A program made the position numbers and the translations under genes. The notes under the pieces were generated by a model, which was not told the DNA's origin, made no database searches, and saw nothing but the letters and a program-made list of their open reading frames with translations. Shown one piece after another: positions 9,094 to 16,714 of a stretch of DNA of 64,000 nucleotides. Position 1 is the first letter of the stretch; each line of letters starts with the position of its first letter. Origin of the DNA: Clostridiales bacterium (GTDB taxonomy: Bacteria; Bacillota_A; Clostridia; Oscillospirales; Oscillospiraceae); the NCBI GenBank assembly GCA_014799485.1, contig JAAVHY010000032.1, positions 1 through 64,000 on the forward strand, written 5' to 3'.

Positions 9094-10200
9094 TCACCGC
9101 CTCAGCAGCATCCCGCGCACATAGCGGCGCAGGGGTTTGGGGTCGTCCTTGGCGGACAGGGCATCCCTGGCCCGGAACCAGTCCGCCATCCCCTGGAAAA
9201 AGGGCCCCGGCCTGCCGTGGCGCAGATAGTCCAGCATGGCCGCCCCGTCGTTGAGGGTGAAGCGCATCCGCACGCCAATCTGATAGTCCTGGGGCCGGTA
9301 GTCCAGCCGCTCCCCCGCCGCCGCCCGGGCGTAGCGGGCCACAAAGGGACTGTCCGCCCGCTCGGTCATGGGGAAGCTGCCCCACACCCGGGGGTTCACC
9401 TCCAGCACGTACTTTCCCTTGAACTCCACCATGGCCATGCCCACGAACCCAAAGGAGGACAGCAGGCGGTAGGCGCTGTCGATCATCCCCTCGTCGTAGA
9501 AGCTCTCGCAGCAGGTGGACGGCCCGCCGGCGGCGGGGTATTCCCGCACGCGCCGGTGGCAGAGGGCGGAGATGAGCCGTCCCTCCCGGTCCAGCAGCAG
9601 GCTGGCCCCGGCCCCCACGCCCTCCACCTTCTCCTGGACGATGGGGTCTGGGTCGTACTTTTCCATGGCCGCCCGCTTGGCGGCGTATTCCTCCGGGCTG
9701 TTGGCCACGGCGTAGCGGTCCTTGGCCTTCAGGCCGAACTTCTCCCCGCAGTGGGGCTTGACGATGACGGGATAACGGTCCGGCTCCCCGCCGTACTGCC
9801 TGGGGACGGAGATGCCCAGCTCCTCACAGCGGCGGTGGACAGTCTCCTTATCGTTGAGGGCGTCCAGCGCCTCCGGGGGGGCGATGAGGAAGTCACAGAC
9901 CTGGGCGAACCGCTCCCGCTGCTTTGCCACGGCGTTGAGGGTGACCGCCCCGGCGCAGAAGAGGACAGGGTGGTCGTATCCCGCCAACAGTTCGTACAGC
10001 TTGTCCGGGTAGTCCGGGCCGGCCGCCGCCCCGTCCAGCCAGCGGCCCTCGCTCACATAGCGGGAGGCAAACACCGGCGGCTCCAGGGCCGAGTCGCCCC
10101 TGGTCTGGGTGACGGCCACCCGATACCCCGCCCGGCCCAGCGCCCGGGCGGCGGCGATGGAGGTGCGGTATTTCCCATCTGTGATGACGGCGGTAGCCAT
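9094..10200 (-). CDS. ATP-grasp ligase family protein
   Basis: The 368-residue protein starts AVITDGKYRTSIAAARALGR, like the N-terminal domain of ATP-grasp carboxylate-amine ligases. The nucleotide-binding middle has PVIVKPHCGEKFGLKAK (lysine loop, glycine-rich turn) and the late metal-binding strand MVEFKGKYVLEVNPRVWGS holds the conserved Glu and Asn. It should activate a carboxylate as an acyl phosphate and couple it to an amine or thiol; substrates are unknown. It heads the operon with the PHP and deacetylase genes, suggesting a joint role in modifying an envelope or small-molecule product. GGAGGG lies 9 bases before the ATG, and a clear promoter lies upstream. Confidence 0.82.
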   Translation of the reverse strand: MATAVITDGKYRTSIAAARALGRAGYRVAVTQTRGDSALEPPVFASRYVSEGRWLDGAAAGPDYPDKLYELLAGYDHPVLFCAGAVTLNAVAKQRERFAQVCDFLIAPPEALDALNDKETVHRRCEELGISVPRQYGGEPDRYPVIVKPHCGEKFGLKAKDRYAVANSPEEYAAKRAAMEKYDPDPIVQEKVEGVGAGASLLLDREGRLISALCHRRVREYPAAGGPSTCCESFYDEGMIDSAYRLLSSFGFVGMAMVEFKGKYVLEVNPRVWGSFPMTERADSPFVARYARAAAGERLDYRPQDYQIGVRMRFTLNDGAAMLDYLRHGRPGPFFQGMADWFRARDALSAKDDPKPLRRYVRGMLLRR

Positions 10201-10233
10201 GGCCGGCCCTCCTCTTTGAATTCATTGGCAAAT

Positions 10234-10262
10234 ATTATATCAAAACGGGGCGCGGATTGCAA
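10234..10262 (-). promoter_or_regulatory. Sigma-A promoter for the ATP-grasp operon
   Basis: Read on the minus strand, TTGCAA (10262-10257) is followed after exactly 17 bases by a consensus TATAAT (10239-10234), 34 bases upstream of the ATP-grasp ATG. Confidence 0.75.
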
Positions 10263-10309
10263 GGGCGGAGGGAAGGGCGTTCCTTCCCTGAAAATTTCAT
10301 CCCCCCATA

Positions 10310-10338
10310 TTGAATTTGCCGAACGCTTATGATAATAT
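10310..10338 (+). promoter_or_regulatory. Sigma-A promoter for the epoxide hydrolase gene
   Basis: TTGAAT at 10310-10315, a 17-base spacer and TAATAT at 10333-10338 lie about 30 bases before the ATG at 10371. The divergent operon has its own promoter about 50 bases away. Confidence 0.55.
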
Positions 10339-10370
10339 TCTGTAAATTCAAAGAAGCACAGGTGGCAGTC

Positions 10371-11462
10371 ATGTTAAAAGAGTTTCATATTCATTTTGAT
10401 GAAAGGCAATTGGATGACCTCCGCGCCCGGATCGGTTCCGCAAGGCAGCCGCGCCCATTCAAAACCGAACAATGGGATTTAGGAACAGACGGCGATTATC
10501 TGGCGGCGCTCCTCAACTATTGGCGCAATGATTACGACTGGTATCGCAAGGAACGGGAGCTCAATCAATATCCGCAGTTCACCTGTGAGCTGGACGGTAT
10601 AACGATCCACTTTTTTCACATCCGCAGTTCCCGCGAAGGGGCGAAGCCGCTGCTGCTGACCCATGGATGGCCCGACAGCTTTCTGCGTTACGCGAAGGTA
10701 TTCCCGCTGCTTTCCGGTTACGACCTTGTCGTTCCGTCGTTGCCCGGCTTTGCATTCTCAACGCTGCCGCCGAAAGGGTTCATGAACAACGCGGAGGTGG
10801 CGGAACTATGGCACCGGCTGATGACAGAGGTGCTGGGTTACAAAGAATACGCGGCATCGGGCGGCGATATGGGCCGCGGCGTGACCTGCTACCTTGCCGC
10901 CCGCTATCCCCAAGAGGTCAAGGGGATCCATTTGACCGATGTGGGAATGGCCGGCGGTCTGGTCGCCGCGCCGGACGAAGACCTGACAGCGGACGAGCTT
11001 GCCTACAAGCGCAGGGCGATCGAATGGCAGCGCATGGAGGGCGCCTATATCAACATTCAAGGCACGAAGCCGCGGTCATTGGCATACGCCCTGAGTGATT
11101 CCCCCGCGGGAATGGCCGCTTGGATCGTGGAAAAATATCACGCCTGGAGCGATTGGCCCCTGCTGACCATGGATGACCTCTGTGACTGCCTGACGCTTTA
11201 TTGGGTGACAAATACGGCCTGCACATCCATCCGGGCCTATCACGGCAACAGTTTTACGCTGCCGCCATTGGGCAAAATCATCACGCCGACCGCTGTGGCC
11301 GCTTTTCCTCACGACGTCCTCCCCGTGCCGAAAAAGTGGATCGAGCAAAACTATCCTGTCATCATGTACACCGAGATGCCCCGCGGCGGGCACTTTACCG
11401 CTTTGGAACAGCCGAAAGAATTTTCGGAGAACATTGTGCGGTTCATGAATGAAATATTCTGA
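10371..11462 (+). CDS. Epoxide hydrolase (microsomal type, alpha/beta fold)
   Basis: The 363-residue enzyme should open epoxides by water addition through an alkyl-enzyme ester. Its N-terminal 100 residues match the epoxide hydrolase N-terminal domain (FHIHFDERQLDDLRARI...). The alpha/beta core has the oxyanion motif HGWP at 98-101, the nucleophile Asp166 in GGDMGRG and His341 in RGGHFTALEQP. The start is set at 10371 because AGGTGG sits 7 bases upstream. Its base composition and codons (more A/T at third positions) differ from the neighbours, so horizontal acquisition is likely. It has its own promoter and ends before a stem-loop. Substrate unknown. Confidence 0.9.
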   Translation: MLKEFHIHFDERQLDDLRARIGSARQPRPFKTEQWDLGTDGDYLAALLNYWRNDYDWYRKERELNQYPQFTCELDGITIHFFHIRSSREGAKPLLLTHGWPDSFLRYAKVFPLLSGYDLVVPSLPGFAFSTLPPKGFMNNAEVAELWHRLMTEVLGYKEYAASGGDMGRGVTCYLAARYPQEVKGIHLTDVGMAGGLVAAPDEDLTADELAYKRRAIEWQRMEGAYINIQGTKPRSLAYALSDSPAGMAAWIVEKYHAWSDWPLLTMDDLCDCLTLYWVTNTACTSIRAYHGNSFTLPPLGKIITPTAVAAFPHDVLPVPKKWIEQNYPVIMYTEMPRGGHFTALEQPKEFSENIVRFMNEIF

Positions 11463-11505
11463 CGTTCATCGTTCTGTCCACCGGGCGGCTCTCATCCCAA
11501 TTTAC

Positions 11506-11536
11506 CGGGCAGTTATCCGCTGCGGATAGCTGCCCG
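11506..11536 (+). terminator. Stem-loop after the epoxide hydrolase gene
   Basis: CGGGCAG and a second inner arm TATCCGC fold back on GCGGATA and CTGCCCG, giving a long, nearly perfect hairpin 44 bases after the stop. No T run follows directly, so terminator activity is uncertain. Confidence 0.45.
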
Positions 11537-11587
11537 TCCTGGTGCTTTGCGGTCTGCCGCCCCCTGTCAGTTTTTTTGAAAAAGCGG

Positions 11588-11616
11588 TTGATATATTCTG
11601 CTCAGCGTGATAAAAT
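11588..11616 (+). promoter_or_regulatory. Promoter of the SRP RNA gene
   Basis: TTGATA at 11588-11593, a 17-base spacer and TAAAAT at 11611-11616 predict transcription starting near 11623, immediately upstream of the SRP RNA closing helix. Both hexamers differ from consensus by one base. Confidence 0.75.
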
Positions 11617-11622
11617 AACTGC

Positions 11623-11957
11623 GGCTTGTCAGCGCCTCGGCGCGGAACAAGGCCGCGCTAGTTGGGGAGTTAGCGGTGCCCTGTACCTGCAACCCGCTAC
11701 AGCAGGGATGAATCCCGGCCCCCGGAGGCAGACTGTGCCGTCTGCCCCATATAAGCAGCGATGATGGATCGGTCCCGCGCAACGCTCACCCGTGAACCGT
11801 GTCAGGCGGGGAACCGAGCAGCACTAAGCGGACCTGGGCGTGTGCCGCGGGTTCGCCGATCCTGAGCCGGCTGTATGGGTAACGGGCATATCCTGTGCTT
11901 CAAAGGCCGGTGCGCGGTCTTGTCCTGCGTCGAAGCGTGAGCGTAGGCCGTAAGCCG
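11623..11957 (+). ncRNA. ffs: Signal recognition particle RNA, long (Bacillus-type) form
   Basis: This RNA forms the scaffold of the signal recognition particle with Ffh and targets membrane proteins. The Alu-domain core GCTAGTTGGGGAGTTAGCGG is followed by TGCCCTGTACCTGCAA (11677-11692), nearly identical to the Bacillus scRNA 5' domain. The S-domain carries GTGAACCGTGTCAGG and GGGGAACCGAGCAGCACTAA (11777-11826), the Ffh-binding helix 8 with its symmetric and asymmetric loops. The ends pair: GCGGAACAAGGCCGCGC near 11642 with GCGCGGTCTTGTCCTGC near 11913. Roughly 300-330 nt fits the Firmicute long form. The exact ends are estimates from the promoter and the closing helix. dnaX follows, a common arrangement. 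Confidence 0.92.
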
Positions 11958-11993
11958 GCCCAACGCGAGCGTGACAAGGCAGCGCAGCAATAA

Positions 11994-12027
11994 GCGCAGC
12001 GTACAAAGGCGCTGCGCATTTCTTTTA
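11994..12027 (+). terminator. SRP RNA terminator ahead of dnaX
   Basis: GCGCAGCG pairs with CGCTGCGC around an 8-base loop and is followed by ATTTCTTTTATTT. It lies between the SRP RNA and the dnaX ribosome site, so dnaX expression may depend on read-through. Confidence 0.7.
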
Positions 12028-12044
12028 TTTCCAGAGGTGATTCC

Positions 12045-13817
12045 ATGTACCAGGCCCTATACCGCAAGTGGCGTTCCCGTACCTTCGACCAGGTGGTGGG
12101 CCAGGGCCACGTCACCCAGACCTTGAAGCGGCAGGTGGAGTCCGGGCGGCTGTCCCACGCCTACCTGTTCACCGGCACCCGGGGGACGGGCAAGACCTCC
12201 TGCGCCAAGCTGCTGGCCCGGGCGGTGAACTGCGAGAACCCCCAGGACGGCAGCCCCTGCAACGCCTGCCCCGCCTGCCTGGGCATTGAAAACGGCTCCA
12301 TCCTGGACGTGCTGGAGCTGGACGCCGCCTCCAACAACCGGGTGGATGACGTGCGCGCCATCCTGGACGAAGCGGTGTACACACCCGCCGCAGTGAAAAA
12401 GCGTGTGTACATCATCGACGAGGTCCATATGCTGTCCACCCAGGCGTTCAACGCCCTCCTCCAGATTTTGGAGGAGCCGCCGGCCCACCTGATGTTCATC
12501 CTGGCCACCACCGAGGTGAACAAGGTGCCCGCCACCATCAAGAGCCGGTGCCAGCAGTTCGCCTTCAAGCGCATCCGCGCCGAGGACATCGCCGCCCATC
12601 TGCTCCACGTGTCCAAGGAGGAGGGCATCGCCCTCACTGACAGCGCCGCCGCCCTCATCGCCCGACTGGCCGACGGCGGCATGCGGGACGCCTTGTCGCT
12701 GCTGGACCAGTGTGACCGCGGGGGCGGCCCGGTGGATGAGGAGCGGGTGCTGTCCACCCTGGGCCTGGCGGGCAACCTGGAGGCCGCCACCCTGCTGCAA
12801 AACGCCGCCGACGGGGACACCGCCGCCGCCCTGGAGCGGCTGGACAGGCTGTACGCCGGGGGCAAGGAGATGACCGCCCTGGCCGGGGAGCTGTCCGCCC
12901 TGGTTCGGGACCTGCTGGTGCGCAAAACCGCCCCCAAAGCCGGGGCGTCCCTGATGACCGGCGGGTTTGACGGGGAGACGCTGAAAAAGCTGTCCGCCCG
13001 GTTCGACGTGCCCCGGCTGGTGCAGATGCTCACCCTGCTGCAAAAAACGGCGGCGGACCTGTCCCGGTCGGCAAACCGCCGCACGGATATGGAGCTGTGC
13101 CTGGTCGCGCTGTGCGACCCCAGCCTGGACGGCTCTGCCGCGGGGCTGTCCGCCCGGATCGCCAGATTGGAGCAGGGGGCTGTGACCGCCCCGGCTCCAA
13201 TTGCGGAAATGTCCCCCGTCCCCCAGCGGGAGTCCCCGGCGCCAAGCGCCCCGCAGGAGGCCCCCCCGCTGCCGGATGAACCGCCCCTGCCGGACGAGCC
13301 TCCGGCCCGGGACGAGGACGCGCCCCCCTGGGACGTAGAGCGGTCACCCAAGCCCGCGCCGAGGCCCGCACCAAAGCGGGAGCGCGGGCAGGAGCCGAAG
13401 CCGCGGCCCGCTCCCCCGCCCCAGCCTTCCACCGAAGACGCGCCCATCCCCGCCGCCCAGCCCAACACGGAGGGCTGGCCGGGCTGGCCCGCCTTCCGGG
13501 CGCAGCTGAAGGGCCATCTGGCGGTGAGCGACTACAGCTTCCTCAGCAACCCCGCCATGGCGGATGGCCGCTTCGACGGCCGGCAGATCACCCTGTGGGT
13601 GGCCAACGACTTCCTCCGTGATATGCTGGACAAGCCCGCCATCACCCGGCCCATGGCCCAGCTGTGCCAAGCCCTCACCGGGGCGGCGCACCAGGTGGCG
13701 GTGAAGGTGGGGCAGGCCCCGCCGGAGGAAGCGCCCGCGCCATCGTCCAACCCGCCGCGGGCAGACGCGCTGGACGCGTTTTTGGCCCAGGGAGGGTCGA
13801 ATATTATTGTGGAATAA
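12045..13817 (+). CDS. dnaX: DNA polymerase III subunit gamma/tau
   Basis: This 590-residue clamp-loader ATPase loads the beta clamp and joins polymerase to helicase. The start MYQALYRKWR is the invariant DnaX N-terminus, with an AGAGGTGA ribosome site. Walker A GTRGTGKT is at about 44-51. The zinc module has its Cys in NCENP...CNACPACLG, the Walker B region reads YIIDEVHML, and sensor 1 is ATTEVNKVP followed by SRC. The collar domain runs to about residue 365. Then comes a Pro/Glu-rich linker (about 385-475) and a C-terminal tau-like domain of about 110 residues. No frameshift slip site was noted. Confidence 0.97.
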   Translation: MYQALYRKWRSRTFDQVVGQGHVTQTLKRQVESGRLSHAYLFTGTRGTGKTSCAKLLARAVNCENPQDGSPCNACPACLGIENGSILDVLELDAASNNRVDDVRAILDEAVYTPAAVKKRVYIIDEVHMLSTQAFNALLQILEEPPAHLMFILATTEVNKVPATIKSRCQQFAFKRIRAEDIAAHLLHVSKEEGIALTDSAAALIARLADGGMRDALSLLDQCDRGGGPVDEERVLSTLGLAGNLEAATLLQNAADGDTAAALERLDRLYAGGKEMTALAGELSALVRDLLVRKTAPKAGASLMTGGFDGETLKKLSARFDVPRLVQMLTLLQKTAADLSRSANRRTDMELCLVALCDPSLDGSAAGLSARIARLEQGAVTAPAPIAEMSPVPQRESPAPSAPQEAPPLPDEPPLPDEPPARDEDAPPWDVERSPKPAPRPAPKRERGQEPKPRPAPPPQPSTEDAPIPAAQPNTEGWPGWPAFRAQLKGHLAVSDYSFLSNPAMADGRFDGRQITLWVANDFLRDMLDKPAITRPMAQLCQALTGAAHQVAVKVGQAPPEEAPAPSSNPPRADALDAFLAQGGSNIIVE

Positions 13818-13956
13818 CCCGTAAAACCGGGGCCCCCACAAAGCCGACCTTTGACTTTGCGGGGAGAGGAGGGGCAGCGAAGCGGATGAGCTTTCCCCAA
13901 AGGAGGAAGCGAATGAGCGCAGCTTACCCCGACGATGTGACATAGGAGGTAAAAAC
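13818..13956 (+). repeat. Short GC-rich repeat units between dnaX and ybaB
   Basis: Two related units, GCGAAGCGGATGAGC near 13878 and GAAGCGAATGAGCGCAGC near 13906, lie within 40 bases of each other, each followed by CTTNCCCC. No gene is visible. Similar GCGTGAGCG-type words occur near 11934 and 14340. Confidence 0.4.
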
Positions 13957-14304
13957 ATGGCAAAGGGATTCAACAGCCGCGGTATGGGCGGCATGGGCGG
14001 CGGCAACATGAACAACATGATCCGTCAGGCCCAGAAGATGCAGCAGGATATGCTCAAGGCCCAGGAGGAGCTGGAGGCCAAGACCTATGAGGCCGGGGCC
14101 GGCGGCGGCGTGGTCACCGCCGTGGTGTCCGGCAAAAAGGAGCTGGTCAGCGTGGCCATCGACCCAGAGGCGGTGGACCCGGACGACGTGGAGATGCTCC
14201 AGGATCTGATCGTGGCCGCCGTCAACGAGGCGCTGCGCAAGGCCGGGGACGACGCCGCCAGCCAGATGTCCAAGCTGACAGGAGGCCTTAACCTGCCTTT
14301 CTAG
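13957..14304 (+). CDS. YbaB/EbfC family nucleoid-associated protein
   Basis: The 115-residue protein is the small DNA-binding protein usually encoded after dnaX. A Gly/Met-rich start leads into [19 protein letters not shown], the helix that forms the dimer tweezers. This is followed by [22 protein letters not shown], the conserved beta-sheet, and a C-terminal helix region. Dimers bind DNA with little sequence preference and affect nucleoid structure and gene expression. The ATG has AGGAGG 8 bases upstream. recR, the usual next gene, is absent here. Confidence 0.94.
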   Translation: MAKGFNSRGMGGMGGGNMNNMIRQAQKMQQDMLKAQEELEAKTYEAGAGGGVVTAVVSGKKELVSVAIDPEAVDPDDVEMLQDLIVAAVNEALRKAGDDAASQMSKLTGGLNLPF

Positions 14305-14442
14305 CGTTCGAGCCGTCGTGAGCCGTGCGGATGGACTGGAGCGAGGGTGAGCGATGGGGCCAGCGGCCCCAGAGACCAGCCCGAGTCGGAAGGAAGCCGC
14401 GCGTCGCGAACAGGCGAGGCGTGATGTCAATGAAGGGATACG

Positions 14443-14940
14443 ATGAGTATGTACAACAGCACCCTGTGCTATCTGGAAAACGACCGGGGGGAGTATCTGA
14501 TGCTCCACCGGGTCAAGAAAAAGGTGGACATCAACAAGGACAAGTGGATCGGCGTGGGCGGAAAGTTCGAGGACGGCGAAAGCCCCGACGAGTGCCTGCG
14601 CCGGGAGGTCCGGGAAGAGACCGGGCTCACCCTGACCGACTTCCAGTTCCGGGGCGTGGTCACTTTCCTGTGCAGTGACAGCAGTTCGGATCAGTTCATG
14701 TACCTGTTCACCGCCACCGGCTGGACAGGGGAGCTGGACCCGGACTGCAGCGAGGGTGACCTGGCCTGGGTGCCCAAGGAGAAGGTACTGGATCTGCCCA
14801 TCTGGGAGGGGGACGCGATTTTCCTCCGGTTGCTGGCGGAGGACGCCCCGCCCTTCCTGCTCACCTTGGACTACAGAGACGAAAGCGACAAGCTGGTACG
14901 GGCCGTATTGAACGGGACGGCCCTGCCGGTATCAAATTAA
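14443..14940 (+). CDS. NUDIX hydrolase, 8-oxo-dGTP diphosphatase-like
   Basis: The 165-residue protein has a full NUDIX box starting GGKFEDGESPDECLRREV and ending REETGL (GX5EX7REUXEEXGU). It hydrolyses a nucleoside diphosphate linked to another moiety. The N-terminus (STLCYLENDRGEYLMLHRVKKK...KWIGVGGKFE) is closest to MutT/MTH1-type 8-oxo-dGTP diphosphatases, which clean the nucleotide pool. GAAGGG lies 9 bases before the ATG at 14443; the Met two codons later is equally possible. The 138-base spacer before it holds GC-rich repeats and a TGGGGCC/GGCCCCA hairpin but no gene. Confidence 0.9.
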   Translation: MSMYNSTLCYLENDRGEYLMLHRVKKKVDINKDKWIGVGGKFEDGESPDECLRREVREETGLTLTDFQFRGVVTFLCSDSSSDQFMYLFTATGWTGELDPDCSEGDLAWVPKEKVLDLPIWEGDAIFLRLLAEDAPPFLLTLDYRDESDKLVRAVLNGTALPVSN

Positions 14941-14957
14941 CTTTGGAGGGACACACC

Positions 14958-16661
14958 ATGAAATTTTCCGAGATGCCCTACCAGCGCCCCGACCTGGAGG
15001 GGATGAAGCAGACACTGTCCAGCCTGGTGGAGCGGCTGAAAAGCGCGGCCAGCTACGAGGAGGCCAAGGCCGTTTTTCTCGAGAAGGAACAGGAGCAGAA
15101 GCACCGGATGACCCAGCGCACCCTGGCCCACATCCGCCACACCATCGACACCCGGGACCAGTTCTATGACGATGAGGTGAAGTTCTGGAATGCCGCCGGG
15201 CCCCAGCTCCAGGAGTACGGACAGGCGTGGACCGCCGCCATGCTGGCCTCCCCCTTCCGCAAGGATTTCGAGAACGAATACGGCGATCTGATGTTTGTCA
15301 ACGCGGAGATCGACCTGAAGACCTTCTCCCCCGAGATCATCCCCCAGCTCCAGCAGGAGAACGAGCTGGCCACCGAGTATGAAAAGCTGCTGGCCTCCGC
15401 CCAGATCCCCTTCGAGGGCAAGACCTACACCCTGTCCCAGCTCACCCCCTTCAAGTCGGACCCCGACGACGAGCGCCGTCTGGCCGCCTGGAAGGCGGAG
15501 GGCCGGTGGTACAAGGATCACCAGGACAAGCTGGACGGCATCTACGACCAGCTCACCCATCTCCGGGACGAGATGGGCAAAAAGCTGGGCTATGAGGGCT
15601 ACACCACCCTGGGCTACTACCGCATGGGCCGCAACTGCTACACCAAGGAGGACGTGGAGAAGTTCCGCGCCGCCGTGGTGAAGTACCTGGTGCCCGTGGC
15701 CGACCGGGTCTACCGGGAGCAGGCCAAGCGCCTGGGCAAGCAGTACCCCATGAGCTTCGCGGACAACGCCCTGGAGTTCCGCTCCGGCAACCCCCGCCCC
15801 CAGGGCACGGCGGACGACATCCTGGCCAACGGCAAGAAGTTCTATGAGGAGCTGTCCTCCGAGACGGCCGAGTTCTTCAACACCATGCTGGACGGTGAGC
15901 TGCTGGACGTGCTGTCCACCGAGGGCAAGGCCGGCGGCGGCTACTGCACCTCCATCCCGGACTACAGGGTGCCCTTCATCTTCGCCAACTTCAACGGCAC
16001 CCAGCACGATGTGGAGGTGGTCACCCACGAGGCAGGGCACGCCTTCGCCGGCTGGCTCAATCGCGACCGGGTGCCCATGGAGTATAGCTGGCCCAGCATG
16101 GAGGCCTGCGAGGTCCACTCCATGTCCATGGAGTTCATGGCCTGGCCCTGGGAGGAGGGCTTCTTCGGCAAGGATACCCGGAAGTTCCTCTACAGCCACC
16201 TGTCCGGCGCCCTCACCTTCATCCCCTACGGCACCATGGTGGACCACTTCCAGCACGAGGTATACGCCAACCCAGACATGACCCCCGCCCAGCGCCACGC
16301 CGTCTGGAAGAAGCTGCTGGGGGTGTATATGCCCTGGATGAAGCTGGACGGGGACATCCCCTTCTACGCCGAGGGCGAGGGCTGGCAGCGCCAGCACCAC
16401 ATCTATGAGTCCCCCTTCTACTATATCGACTACTGCCTGGCCCAGACGGTGGCCCTCCAGTTCTGGGCCCTGCTCCAGAAGGACAGCAAGGCGGCCTGGG
16501 AGAAATATATGGCCTACACCCTTCAGGGCGGCAGCCATACCTTCACCGACCTGCTGAAAAACGCGTCGCTGGAAAGCCCCTTCGACGAGAGCTGCCTGCG
16601 GGGCGTGTGCGAGGCCGCCAGCGCCTGGCTGGACGGCTTCGACCTCACCGGCATCGAATAA
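14958..16661 (+). CDS. pepF: M3-family oligoendopeptidase (PepF-like)
   Basis: The start is the ATG at 14958 behind TTGGAGGG; a TTG five codons earlier lacks its own site. The 567-residue zinc peptidase would cleave oligopeptides in the cytoplasm. The metal site VVTHEAGHAF has HEAGH at residues 357-361, and the third ligand Glu is expected in the following MEACEVHSMSMEFM helix. A late YAEGEGWQRQHHIYESPFY segment is the substrate-binding Tyr/His region of M3 enzymes. Length and domain order match PepF-type oligoendopeptidases. It sits 17 bases after the NUDIX gene and ends at a strong terminator. Confidence 0.93.
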   Translation: MKFSEMPYQRPDLEGMKQTLSSLVERLKSAASYEEAKAVFLEKEQEQKHRMTQRTLAHIRHTIDTRDQFYDDEVKFWNAAGPQLQEYGQAWTAAMLASPFRKDFENEYGDLMFVNAEIDLKTFSPEIIPQLQQENELATEYEKLLASAQIPFEGKTYTLSQLTPFKSDPDDERRLAAWKAEGRWYKDHQDKLDGIYDQLTHLRDEMGKKLGYEGYTTLGYYRMGRNCYTKEDVEKFRAAVVKYLVPVADRVYREQAKRLGKQYPMSFADNALEFRSGNPRPQGTADDILANGKKFYEELSSETAEFFNTMLDGELLDVLSTEGKAGGGYCTSIPDYRVPFIFANFNGTQHDVEVVTHEAGHAFAGWLNRDRVPMEYSWPSMEACEVHSMSMEFMAWPWEEGFFGKDTRKFLYSHLSGALTFIPYGTMVDHFQHEVYANPDMTPAQRHAVWKKLLGVYMPWMKLDGDIPFYAEGEGWQRQHHIYESPFYYIDYCLAQTVALQFWALLQKDSKAAWEKYMAYTLQGGSHTFTDLLKNASLESPFDESCLRGVCEAASAWLDGFDLTGIE

Positions 16662-16678
16662 CCATCCCACAACAGCAG

Positions 16679-16707
16679 CGAACGCCCCGCCATTGGCGGG
16701 GCGTTCG
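16679..16707. terminator. Bidirectional terminator between pepF and the aldo/keto reductase gene
   Basis: A perfect 13-bp stem, CGAACGCCCCGCC with loop ATT, lies between converging genes and is followed by TTCCCGTTT. Confidence 0.75.
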
Positions 16708-16714
16708 TTCCCGT

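Noticed and set aside
14305..14442. A structured noncoding RNA between ybaB and the NUDIX gene
   Set aside because: There is a short TGGGGCC/GGCCCCA hairpin, but no promoter, terminator or known RNA motif; better explained as GC-rich repeats.
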